A stretch of 64,000 nt of DNA, from positions 1 to 64,000 of the forward strand of contig RQYD01000015.1 in assembly GCA_003858485.1 (NCBI GenBank). The letters are read 5' to 3'. The stretch is from Clostridiales bacterium COT073_COT-073 (GTDB lineage Bacteria > Bacillota > Clostridia > Lachnospirales > Vallitaleaceae). How positions within the stretch are numbered: the first letter of the stretch is position 1; each line of letters starts with the position of its first letter. The position numbers and the translations under genes were made by a program. Positions 8,686 to 16,964 of the stretch are shown here, piece by piece. The notes beneath the pieces were generated by a model. It worked only from the letters and a program-made list of their open reading frames with translations. It was not told the DNA's origin and searched no databases.

Positions 8686-9750
8686 ATGATAACTGGAAAA
8701 CCTCAATTGATCAATGAGTACAATAAGAGTTTGATTACTTCAATTATTAGTGAAAATGGACCAATTAGCAAACCGGAATTAGCTGATATAACTAAATTAA
8801 GTTTGCCCACAGTGAATAAGATTGTAGATCAGCTAGTAGAAAATCAAATGTTAAGAATAAGTGCAGTTACTAGCCATGGTGTTGGAAGAAAAGCAAAAAT
8901 GTATATTATTAATGAAGAATCAGCATATGTTATCGTTTTGTATTTTTTAAATGATCATTTTATAATTTCGGAATACAATATAATTGGAGTACAAAAAAGA
9001 ACAGAGAAAATATTTATTAATAATGCTTCATTAGAGGGGGCATTACAAGATATTTTTTCGGTGTTGGATGTTTATGTGAGTGAACAGAAAGATAAACTAA
9101 AAATGATTGGATTGGGAATTCCGGGAGTTGTTAATGAGGAGGGGATGGTGACAAGTATTCCATTAATTCCAAGCTGGGAGTCTAAGAATATTGGTCAATA
9201 CATTGAAGATAGATATGGAATTAAAACGATTGTAGAAAATGATGTAAAAACTATGACATTAGGATTTTACTCTAAATATTTATCTAAACAATATAAAAAT
9301 ATTGTTTTTATATATGCTGGGAGTGGATTAGGATCAGGAATTATAATTAATAAAAAATTATATAAAGGGTTTTCAAACTTTGCAGGAGAATATGGCTATA
9401 TGCAATGGAACGAAAAAACAAACTATGAATCAATGTCAAAGAAACTAATAAAAAAAATCGGAATGGATAATATAGAAGCAATCACAGAATATAAAAAATT
9501 ATTAAGTCGCGCTATCATTTCCTTTATTACAGTTTTAAATCCAGAGGTGATTGTATTAAAAGGGGTATTGATAGATTACGATGTTGTAAGTTCAATAAAA
9601 TCACATGTGGAGAAGATAATACCTCAAACTTGTATGCCAAAATTTATTTTAGACAATGAAAAAGATGATGGAGAATTTGGAGTTATGCAGATGTGTGTGT
9701 CAGAAATAATGTCAAAAATAAAGGTAATCAAACAATCACAATATGTGTAA
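8686..9750 (+). CDS. ROK-family transcriptional regulator (NagC/XylR type), atypical
   Basis: A 354-residue protein with an N-terminal winged HTH (residues 15-60: PISKPELADITKLSLPTVNKIVDQL) and a ROK sugar-binding domain (LGIGIPGVV-like LGIPGVVNEEG, GSGLGSGIIINKKLYKG). The zinc motif CxCGxxGCxE of most ROK proteins is absent: after FAGEYGYMQWNE the protein goes straight to ESMSKKL. It may therefore sense its ligand without Zn. It is the first gene of unit 1, directly behind a strong promoter, so it is likely autoregulated and controls the transporter and kinase genes downstream. AAGGAG precedes the ATG. Confidence 0.85.
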   Translation: MITGKPQLINEYNKSLITSIISENGPISKPELADITKLSLPTVNKIVDQLVENQMLRISAVTSHGVGRKAKMYIINEESAYVIVLYFLNDHFIISEYNIIGVQKRTEKIFINNASLEGALQDIFSVLDVYVSEQKDKLKMIGLGIPGVVNEEGMVTSIPLIPSWESKNIGQYIEDRYGIKTIVENDVKTMTLGFYSKYLSKQYKNIVFIYAGSGLGSGIIINKKLYKGFSNFAGEYGYMQWNEKTNYESMSKKLIKKIGMDNIEAITEYKKLLSRAIISFITVLNPEVIVLKGVLIDYDVVSSIKSHVEKIIPQTCMPKFILDNEKDDGEFGVMQMCVSEIMSKIKVIKQSQYV

Positions 9751-9768
9751 AAAGGCAGGGAAGTTCGA

Positions 9769-10707
9769 ATGAGGCGCTATTTAATGTCAATGGATGGTGG
9801 AGGAACAAAAACTGAATTTTGCATTAAAGATATGCAAAAAGGTACTTTGATCTTCTTTAAATTTGGAAGTTCTAATTATAAATCAAGTAGTGCGGAATAT
9901 GTTAAGAGAAACATAATGAGCGGTTTTAAAGAATGCTTAAAACAATTGGGAGCTGAAAATGATGAGATTGCGTATATGGTATGCGGAATTGCAGGGTTAG
10001 ATAGCAGAGAAGATTATGAATTTTATAATGACATAATAATTCAAATGGGAATTCCCAAAGAAAGACTTTATATTGGAAATGATTCAGAAATTATTTTAGA
10101 AGAAATAGAGGAAGGAATTTGTATTGTAGCTGGAACAGGATCCATTGTGACAGGAATTAACTATGAAGGGAAAAAGTGGCGCGCAGGTGGATGGGGGCCT
10201 CCATTGAGTGATAAAGGATCTGGCTGGTGGATGGGATCAAAAGTATTGGAATATTATATTAAAGCTTGGGATGAAAGTGTTTGTTTTAATGAATATTGTA
10301 ATTACTTAAACTTATACTTTAAAATTCAAAATAGGAGGGATGCTATCGAAAAATTAACTGATTTAACAACTGAAGATGTTGCTTCATTAGCTAAGAGTAT
10401 TATGGAATTCGCAGAAGTAGGAGATGATTTTTGCAATGAGATTGTAAATCAGTCTATTAAGGAATTGTCGGAACTGATTAAAACAGTGTATATTAAATTG
10501 AACTTTTTAAAAAGGAAAGAAGTTCCAATGATTGAGGTAGGTAGTTTATTTAAGAATTTAAACTTTAAAACTAAGTTAGAAGGAATATTAAGAAATGAAT
10601 TCGGAATTTTAAATTTAAAATGCAAGATGTTAGAAAGCAGTCCTGCTCACTACGAAATTTTATTGGCTGAAAAAAAATATAAACAATTATTTAAGGAGGA
10701 AGAATGA
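9769..10707 (+). CDS. BadF/BadG-type sugar kinase (N-acetylglucosamine kinase-like)
   Basis: A 312-residue member of the ASKHA ATPase fold: phosphate-1 motif MDGGGTKTEF at residues 7-16, CGIAGLDSREDYEF, GNDSEIILEE, and adenosine motif GTGSIVTGINYEGKKWRAGGWG with GSGWWMGSKVLE. These match BadF/BcrA-type proteins that phosphorylate N-acetylglucosamine or related sugars. It is placed between the ROK regulator and a sugar-binding lipoprotein, so it is expected to phosphorylate the sugar imported by the unit 1 ABC transporter. Its TGA stop overlaps the next start (ATGA), implying translational coupling. Which sugar is used cannot be told from the sequence. Confidence 0.85.
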   Translation: MRRYLMSMDGGGTKTEFCIKDMQKGTLIFFKFGSSNYKSSSAEYVKRNIMSGFKECLKQLGAENDEIAYMVCGIAGLDSREDYEFYNDIIIQMGIPKERLYIGNDSEIILEEIEEGICIVAGTGSIVTGINYEGKKWRAGGWGPPLSDKGSGWWMGSKVLEYYIKAWDESVCFNEYCNYLNLYFKIQNRRDAIEKLTDLTTEDVASLAKSIMEFAEVGDDFCNEIVNQSIKELSELIKTVYIKLNFLKRKEVPMIEVGSLFKNLNFKTKLEGILRNEFGILNLKCKMLESSPAHYEILLAEKKYKQLFKEEE

Positions 10708-11909
10708 TGAAAAAGCAAAAAGTTATAGTTTTAATATTTATATTGGCTTTGTTTCTGGGATTGGTTTCATGTACTGATAAAGCAGAGAAAGATTCTTCCG
10801 GAAATGGTACAGAGAAAAAACAAGAAAAGCAGAATTCTGAAAAACAAGAAAATATTGCAGTAGATAGTCCTTTTTTGAAGATGATACCCAATTACGATAA
10901 TCCACAAGGAACATTTGCATTAAGTCCTAATGGAGAAAAGGCAGTGTCAGCAGAGACAGTAAAAATTACAGAGGAGCAGTATGAGAAAATAAAGACAATG
11001 GAACTGAAAGCGGCGTTATTATGGGCAGGATCTGGTGAATGGTACAATGGAATGACAGATGGTGTGATTTCTGAATTTGAAAAAATGGGAGTTGAAGTAG
11101 TTGCTGTTTCAGATGCCCAGTTTGATCCAGCGCAACAAGCAACACAAATTGAAATCGCAATGGCTTTGAAACCAGATATTATATTAACATTACCTGTTGA
11201 TCCTGAATCGGGGACAATAGCATATAAGCCAGCAGTAGATGCGGGTGTTAAAATTGTTTTTGCAGATAATGGGGTGAACAATTATAAGGCAGGCGAACAT
11301 TATGTATCAATTGTTACAGGCGATCAATATGGAATGGGAAGAACTTGTGCGGATTTAATGGCAGAATCTATTGGTCAAAAAGGGAAAATTGGGGTGATTT
11401 ATTTTGATGTTGATTATAATGTGACTAATAATAGGGATAATGAATTTGTAAGAACTATTTTAAAACAATATCCTGGTATAGAAATTGTTGATATGAAAGG
11501 TTTTGCTGAAGAATCTGCAACTGGTGAAGTTGCATCTGCTATGTTGGCTCAAAATCCAGATTTAAATGGAATTTATGTGTCTTGGGATGTTGCTGCAGAG
11601 CCGGTATTAGCTGAAGTTAGAGCAGCAGGAAGGAATGATTTGAAAATAATTACAATTGATTTAGGCGGAAATAATGATTTGGATATGGCGCAGAAAGGGA
11701 ATGTTTATGGTAAATCAGCGGATATGCCTTATCAAATTGGACAAACTATGGCTAAATTAGCAGCGTTGTCAACATTGAAAGAAGAGGTGCCACCATATGT
11801 AGTGAGTGATGTAATAAAAATGACACGTGATAATATGATTGATTCATGGAAACGCTCACTAAATAAAGAGCCGGATCAGCAAGTTTTAGATGCATTAAAA
11901 GAAAAATAA
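10704..11909 (+). CDS. Sugar ABC transporter substrate-binding lipoprotein (unit 1)
   Basis: A 401-residue periplasmic-binding-protein-like lipoprotein: signal peptide with lipobox LVSC (Cys23), a charged linker, then a type I binding fold (AALLWAGSGEWYNGMTDGVISEFEKMGVEVVAVSDAQFD, PDIILTLPVDPESG, GVKIVFADNGVNNY, GIYVSWDVAAEPV, LKIITIDLGGNNDLDMA). This is the ribose/galactose-binding family. AAGGAGGAAGA precedes the start; ATG 10704 and 10707 are adjacent. It has an unusually long segment between the lipid anchor and the binding domain. It delivers substrate to the permease at 11947 and ATPase at 14080. Confidence 0.9.
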   Translation: MMKKQKVIVLIFILALFLGLVSCTDKAEKDSSGNGTEKKQEKQNSEKQENIAVDSPFLKMIPNYDNPQGTFALSPNGEKAVSAETVKITEEQYEKIKTMELKAALLWAGSGEWYNGMTDGVISEFEKMGVEVVAVSDAQFDPAQQATQIEIAMALKPDIILTLPVDPESGTIAYKPAVDAGVKIVFADNGVNNYKAGEHYVSIVTGDQYGMGRTCADLMAESIGQKGKIGVIYFDVDYNVTNNRDNEFVRTILKQYPGIEIVDMKGFAEESATGEVASAMLAQNPDLNGIYVSWDVAAEPVLAEVRAAGRNDLKIITIDLGGNNDLDMAQKGNVYGKSADMPYQIGQTMAKLAALSTLKEEVPPYVVSDVIKMTRDNMIDSWKRSLNKEPDQQVLDALKEK

Positions 11910-11946
11910 ATAGTTAAAGCAGGAATCCTAAGGAGACGAGTATTTT

Positions 11947-12885
11947 ATGATTAAGAAATTTAACTATAAAAAATACATTGTGTATATTAGTTTTATTATT
12001 GTCTTTACAGTTTTTTCAATTGTTTTAAAAGACAAAGGATTTAGTTCACCAGCCAATTTGATGAATATTTTGCGACAAACTTCAATGATTTCTGTAGCTG
12101 CTATTGGAATGTGTTTTGCTATTTCGGCGGGACTTATTGATTTATCTATTGGTGGTGTTATATCCATTACAGCTCTTTTAGTGGCTCTGCTATTAAAATA
12201 TTCAATATCTGTCCCTGTGGCAGTTACAGCAGGTTTAGGAATGGGAGCTCTTTGTGGGGCAATTAATGGTGGAATAGTTGCAAAAGTAAGGATTCCTTCT
12301 TTTCTTGTAACCTTAGGAACAAGCACAATTTTTGCAGGCGCATCAAGAATTATGACAAATTTAGAAGCTGTACCAATTACAAATAAAGTATTTAATAATG
12401 TGTTTGGGAGCGGAAATATCGGACCAATTTCCAGTTTGTTTATCTGGACGCTAATTATGATGACTATAGGACATATTGTTTATAAAAAGACATCATTTGG
12501 AAAAGCGGTACTATCTGTTGGAGGAAATGAATCAGCTGCTAGATATTCGGGAATTAATGTGGATAAAACAAAATTTTGGACAATGGTTATTTGCTCTATA
12601 TCTGCATCTTTTGCGGGAATAATGTATGCAGCAAGAATGCATGGGGCAAGATATACTTTAGGAGAAAATGATGTTATGTCAGTCATTGCGGCAGTTGTAA
12701 TTGGAGGAACGAGTTTCAGTGGTGGAAAGGGAACGATTGTTGGAACAATAATAGGGTCAATTGTAATTGGAATACTTAATAATGGGCTTTTGTTGATGGG
12801 CTTAAGTGTATCTGAACAAATGATTGCCAGAGGGGTTGTAATTATAATTGCAGTATCATTAAGCTTAAGAGAATCCAGAGATTAG
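11947..12885 (+). CDS. Sugar ABC transporter permease, RbsC family (unit 1)
   Basis: A 312-residue polytopic membrane protein with the RbsC-family blocks AISAGLIDLSIGGVISITALL, GAINGGIVAKVRIPSFLVTLGTSTIFAGASRI, VGGNESAARYSGINVD and AVVIGGTSFSGGKGTIVGTIIG. About eight to ten hydrophobic segments are visible. AAGGAGACG lies just before the start. It follows the binding protein and is 10 bp before the YhfX-like gene. Partner ATPase is the gene at 14080, with the PLP enzyme between them. Confidence 0.9.
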   Translation: MIKKFNYKKYIVYISFIIVFTVFSIVLKDKGFSSPANLMNILRQTSMISVAAIGMCFAISAGLIDLSIGGVISITALLVALLLKYSISVPVAVTAGLGMGALCGAINGGIVAKVRIPSFLVTLGTSTIFAGASRIMTNLEAVPITNKVFNNVFGSGNIGPISSLFIWTLIMMTIGHIVYKKTSFGKAVLSVGGNESAARYSGINVDKTKFWTMVICSISASFAGIMYAARMHGARYTLGENDVMSVIAAVVIGGTSFSGGKGTIVGTIIGSIVIGILNNGLLLMGLSVSEQMIARGVVIIIAVSLSLRESRD

Positions 12886-12895
12886 GAGGATAGTA

Positions 12896-14107
12896 ATGTT
12901 TTTAAAAACAATAATTAATAAAAATCCCAATTTAATTAAAACTGCTGTAACTTTGCATCAAAGTGGATTAATTCCGGCAAACTCCTATTTGTTGGATATA
13001 GATACTTTTAAAGAAAATGCATTAATAATGAAGAATGAAGCAGATAAACTTGGATTAAAATTATTTCCAATGTTAAAGCAGCTTGGACGGAATATTGTAG
13101 CAATGCAGGCATTAAAGGAATGTGGAATCGAATCGTGTGTGTGTGTTGACATGGCTGATGCCAGAAGAGCTCATTCTGCTGGAATGAAGATAGGTCATTT
13201 AGGACATTTGGTTCAAGTGCCTTTTGCAGAGGTTAAAGCAGCTGTTGAGATGAATCCGATGTATTGGACAGTATATTCTATTGAAAAAGCAAAAGAAATA
13301 TCAGATGCCTTGCCTCTAGAAAAAAAGCAAAAAATATTATTGAGAGTTTATGATGATGGTGATACCTTTTATAAGGGACATGAAGGTGGATTTCTAGCAT
13401 CTGATGTTGTAAAAATAGCAAATGAAATCAAAACAATGAGAGGACTTGAAGTAGCTGGTTTAACAACATTTCCAACTCAGTTATATAATGAGCAAAAAAA
13501 ACGTGTGGAACATACTCATAATTACATAACATTATTGAATGCAGCGAAGGAATTAAAAAAAGCAGGTTGGCAAAGTCTGGAAATAAATGCACCGGGAACG
13601 ACTTCGGTTCATTTATTTGCAGAAATGGCAGAATCAGGAGTGACTCAAGTAGAGCCTGGACATGGATTGACAGGAACAACTCCAATTCATGCCCAAAAAG
13701 ATATGGCGGAAAATCCGGCGATATGCTATGTTTCTGAAGTATCACATTTCCACCAGGGAAAAGCATATTGTTTTGGAGGAGGAATGTATATCGACCCAGT
13801 ATTTGATGAATATGAAGTCAAAGCGTGTGTTGGTAATCAGGCAGAAACGATATTAAGCCAGTTGGTAAGTTGTGAAATTCCAGCACCACAAGCAATTGAC
13901 TACTATGGAATTTTGGCAAAAGACGAAATGATTAAATGTCGTGATACAGTTGTGTTTGGTTATCGAATACAAGCCTTTGTTACTAGAGCATTTGTAGTAC
14001 CTGTATCAGGAATTCAGAGTGGAAAGCCTGTAGTAGAGGGAATATTTGATTCGGATGGCAAAGAGATGAGGTGGCCAACATGGGAAAACAACAGGAATAT
14101 GCATTAG
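12896..14107 (+). CDS. YhfX-like PLP-dependent enzyme (alanine-racemase-type barrel)
   Basis: A 403-residue fold-type III PLP protein. The N-terminal part (MFLKTIINKNPNLIKTAVTLHQ, IPANSYLLDIDTFKENA) and the lysine segment LKLFPMLKQLGRN (Lys about 60, the expected Schiff-base residue) resemble E. coli YhfX. Barrel blocks INAPGTTSV, VEPGHGLTGTTPIHA and CFGGGMY follow; HGLTG is likely part of the phosphate-binding site. Family members are predicted amino-acid racemases or related enzymes; none is well characterised to my knowledge. It is embedded in a sugar ABC operon between permease and ATPase, and the ATPase start lies inside its 3' end, so the genes are translationally coupled. AGGAGGA precedes the ATG. 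Confidence 0.8.
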   Translation: MFLKTIINKNPNLIKTAVTLHQSGLIPANSYLLDIDTFKENALIMKNEADKLGLKLFPMLKQLGRNIVAMQALKECGIESCVCVDMADARRAHSAGMKIGHLGHLVQVPFAEVKAAVEMNPMYWTVYSIEKAKEISDALPLEKKQKILLRVYDDGDTFYKGHEGGFLASDVVKIANEIKTMRGLEVAGLTTFPTQLYNEQKKRVEHTHNYITLLNAAKELKKAGWQSLEINAPGTTSVHLFAEMAESGVTQVEPGHGLTGTTPIHAQKDMAENPAICYVSEVSHFHQGKAYCFGGGMYIDPVFDEYEVKACVGNQAETILSQLVSCEIPAPQAIDYYGILAKDEMIKCRDTVVFGYRIQAFVTRAFVVPVSGIQSGKPVVEGIFDSDGKEMRWPTWENNRNMH

Positions 14108-15591
14108 AAATAATGGATGTAAAAAAATCATTCTATGAAAATCTGGTATTGGATGGGGTTTCTTTTGAATTAAAACCAGGTGAAATATTGGGGTTTTTAG
14201 GCGCAAATGGAGCAGGGAAATCTACATTAATGAAAATAATTACCGGAGTTTACAAAATGGATAGTGGAATGATTAAAATAAACGGGAACCAAGTCTCAGG
14301 TGAGCAAATTTCTAAAATAAGAGAAAACAGCGTGGCAATGGTATACCAAGAATTTTCATTAATTCCATCTATGACTGTGACAGAAAATTTATTTTTGGGC
14401 TCAGAATTAAAAAAACATGGATTGATAGATGAAAAAAGGCAAGAATTAGAAGCAAAGAATATGTTTAAAGAATTTGGAATTGATATTAATCCATCCGTGG
14501 CTGTAGAAGAATTATCTATTGGCAACCAGCAATTAGTTGAGATTGTAAAAGCGTTAATGAAAAAACCATTGGTATTAATAATGGATGAGCCCACAGCATC
14601 ATTGGCAAATAATGAAATAAATTTATTATTTAAATTTATGAGAAAATTAAAACAAAATGGAATATCAATTATTCTGATTACTCATCACATGCAGGAGGTA
14701 TTAGAGGTGTGTGATAGAGTGATTGTATTACGTGAGGGCAAAGTAGTCATGAATCGGATTACGGATGAACTATGCATAGATACAATGGTTGAGGCAATGG
14801 TAGGAAAAGCTATTCTTTCAAAAGATGTATTGCAAAAGAAAGGTATAAATAATACTCAAAGAGTGCTACTAGAAATTAATAACTTGTATTGGCAAAGCAA
14901 ATTGAATAATATCAACTTTAAAGTACATTATGGAGAAGTCGTTGGAATTGTAGGTTTGCTTGGTAGTGGACGAACAGAGTTGTTGAAGTGCTTATATGGT
15001 CTACTTACTCCGACTAAAGGAACCATTATATTTGATAATAAACAGATTGAGCATAAACTAACACCAGAAAAGGCAATAAAGATAGGAATGTGTTATGTTC
15101 CAGAGAATAGAAGAAAAAATGGAATTGTTGCAATACATTCTGTAGAAAATAATATGTTAATGTCAATATGGAATAGAATTTTAAATTATGGGATAATTAA
15201 CAAGAAAATATCAATGCAAAAAGTATATGATATGGTTAAGAACATAAAAATAAAATGTGTGAACAAAGACCAAGAGATTAGAAATTTATCTGGAGGGAAT
15301 CAGCAAAAAGTTGTTTTTGCCAAAGGATTATTGATTAATCCTAAGTTAATGATACTAGATGATCCAACTGTAGGTGTAGATGTAGAGGCTAAAGAAAGTA
15401 TTGTGAAAATTATTCGTGAATTCACAAATAGAGGCAGCGCGGTTCTTCTTGTTTCATCTGAATTTGACCAATTAGAAAAAATCTGTGATCGGATATTGAT
15501 TTTAAAAGAAGGATCTGTAAAAAAAGAACTGCAGTATGGCAGAGACTGCATTAATGAAATAACAATTTCTGAAGCAGTACAATTGAATTAA
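14080..15591 (+). CDS. Sugar ABC transporter ATP-binding protein, two-domain (unit 1)
   Basis: A 503-residue RbsA/MglA-type protein with two nucleotide-binding domains. Domain 1: Walker A GANGAGKST, signature-like LSIGNQQ, Walker B LVLIMDEPTASL. Domain 2: GLLGSGRTE in place of Walker A, signature NLSGGNQQK, Walker B LMILDDPTVGVD. The degenerate second Walker A is normal in this family. ATG 14080 is chosen because GAGGTGG (14068-14074) lies 5 nt upstream; the in-frame GTG at 14071 is part of that site. It overlaps the YhfX-like gene by 28 bp. Confidence 0.92.
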   Translation: MGKQQEYALEIMDVKKSFYENLVLDGVSFELKPGEILGFLGANGAGKSTLMKIITGVYKMDSGMIKINGNQVSGEQISKIRENSVAMVYQEFSLIPSMTVTENLFLGSELKKHGLIDEKRQELEAKNMFKEFGIDINPSVAVEELSIGNQQLVEIVKALMKKPLVLIMDEPTASLANNEINLLFKFMRKLKQNGISIILITHHMQEVLEVCDRVIVLREGKVVMNRITDELCIDTMVEAMVGKAILSKDVLQKKGINNTQRVLLEINNLYWQSKLNNINFKVHYGEVVGIVGLLGSGRTELLKCLYGLLTPTKGTIIFDNKQIEHKLTPEKAIKIGMCYVPENRRKNGIVAIHSVENNMLMSIWNRILNYGIINKKISMQKVYDMVKNIKIKCVNKDQEIRNLSGGNQQKVVFAKGLLINPKLMILDDPTVGVDVEAKESIVKIIREFTNRGSAVLLVSSEFDQLEKICDRILILKEGSVKKELQYGRDCINEITISEAVQLN

Positions 15592-15611
15592 TAAAATGAA
15601 AGAACAAAATG

Positions 15612-15673
15612 AAAGAACAAAATATTGAAAGCCTTGTTTTTAATAGAAGGGTATATATTTTGTTCTTTATTTT
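15612..15673 (+). terminator. Terminator of sugar-island unit 1
   Basis: AAAGAACAAAATAT (15612-15625) pairs perfectly with ATATTTTGTTCTTT (15655-15668), followed by ATTTTAT. It separates the two ABC transport units. Confidence 0.75.
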
Positions 15674-15723
15674 ATACAAATATTTATGTAAATAATAATT
15701 GCAAATAATATTTGTAAAATATA

Positions 15724-15752
15724 TTGACAAAATAAAAAATGTGTTGTAGAAT
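15724..15752 (+). promoter_or_regulatory. Strong sigma-A promoter of sugar-island unit 2
   Basis: TTGACA (15724-15729), 17-bp spacer, TAGAAT (15747-15752), about 40 bp before the second binding-protein gene. It shows unit 2 is transcribed separately from unit 1. Confidence 0.8.
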
Positions 15753-15790
15753 TTCTATAACAAATTAAACTTTGAGTAAAGGAGGATTTT

Positions 15791-16897
15791 ATGAAGAAGT
15801 TAATAGTATTTGTATTATGTGTGAGTTTAGCGATGGGGATAATAGGTTGTGAAAGTAAAAAAAAAGAAGCAGATAATAATAAAAAAACAGAGGAATCATC
15901 TAAAAAAGATGTAGTAAATGATCCGGATATGTATGAAGGAGCAGTTTTGTACACAGATTTAATAAACAAGGTTGGAGCGATTCCGAAACCAACAAAGGAT
16001 CTTACAATTGGATTTGCAGCCAAAGCATTTGAAAATGAATTTTGGGGAGCAGTTAAAAAAGGCGTAGAAGCACAGGGAGAAGAACTAAAAAAAACGGGAA
16101 TGAATTTAATTTTAGATGTAAGGGCGGGGCAGGGAGAAGCAGATGAGCAAGGTCAGGCAGCATTGATGAATGATATGATTAATAAAAAATACGATGCCAT
16201 TATTGCTTCGCCTATTTCAGATGGAAATTTGGTTCAAGCAACAGAAAAAGCACAAGCTGCAGGGATCCCTGTAATAAACACAATTGGTGGTTTTTGTCAG
16301 GTAATGGATGTTTTTGTTGGTCCTAGAAGTCAGCAATGTGGTGAATTGGCGGCAGAATGGATTTCAAATAAATTGGGTGAAACAGGAGGAAATGTAGCTG
16401 TTATTATGGGAATGCCAAAAGAATCGGCTGCCAGAGGACGAACAGAGGGATTTGTTCAATGGCTGGAAAAAAATAATAAAAATATTAAAGTAGTTGATAC
16501 CCAAAATGCAGATTGGGATAGGCAAAAAGCAAAAGAGGTCATGGATACATTAATTAAGAAACACCCAGATCTAAAAGCAGTATATGTTAATAATGATACT
16601 ATGGTGATGGGAGCATTGGAATCGATTATGGCGGCAGGGAAGAAAGAACAGATTTTAGTAGTGGGGAATGATGGTACAAATGAAGCACTACAATCAATTA
16701 AAGAAGGAAAGTTAGATGCCACTATTAATATGTTCCCTGAGTATGCCGGTAAGATTTCGGTGGATATTGCATTAAGAAAATTGGGTGGACAGGAATTGCC
16801 AAAGGTAATTTACACGAACTTAGCAATTATTGATTCAACTAATATTGATAAGGATCCAGAAGAAGTAATTGGCTGGAGTCCATTACAATTTAAGTGA
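15791..16897 (+). CDS. Sugar ABC transporter substrate-binding lipoprotein (unit 2)
   Basis: A 368-residue lipoprotein: lipobox IIGC with Cys20, Lys/Glu-rich linker, then a type I sugar-binding fold (LTIGFAAKAFENEFWGAVKKG, YDAIIASPISDGNLVQATEKAQAAGIPVINTIGG, GNVAVIMGMPKESAARGRTEGF, AVYVNNDTMVMGALESI, ILVVGNDGTNEAL). This is the ribose/allose/xylose-binding family and is clearly different from the unit 1 binding protein. AAAGGAGG precedes the ATG. By position it is the AlsB/RbsB equivalent of unit 2. Confidence 0.9.
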   Translation: MKKLIVFVLCVSLAMGIIGCESKKKEADNNKKTEESSKKDVVNDPDMYEGAVLYTDLINKVGAIPKPTKDLTIGFAAKAFENEFWGAVKKGVEAQGEELKKTGMNLILDVRAGQGEADEQGQAALMNDMINKKYDAIIASPISDGNLVQATEKAQAAGIPVINTIGGFCQVMDVFVGPRSQQCGELAAEWISNKLGETGGNVAVIMGMPKESAARGRTEGFVQWLEKNNKNIKVVDTQNADWDRQKAKEVMDTLIKKHPDLKAVYVNNDTMVMGALESIMAAGKKEQILVVGNDGTNEALQSIKEGKLDATINMFPEYAGKISVDIALRKLGGQELPKVIYTNLAIIDSTNIDKDPEEVIGWSPLQFK

Positions 16898-16906
16898 TTT
16901 GAATAA

Positions 16907-16942
16907 TGAGGCTGCTGTGCTGCAAAAAAGTGCAGTGGCCTT
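16907..16942 (+). promoter_or_regulatory. Intercistronic stem-loop after the unit 2 binding-protein gene
   Basis: GAGGCTGCTGTGC and GTGCAGTGGCCTT can pair imperfectly around a CTGCAAAAAA loop. A hairpin here commonly raises binding-protein mRNA relative to downstream ATPase and permease mRNA; that role is inferred. Confidence 0.4.
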
Positions 16943-16964
16943 ATCTATTAAATGGAGGGATTGA

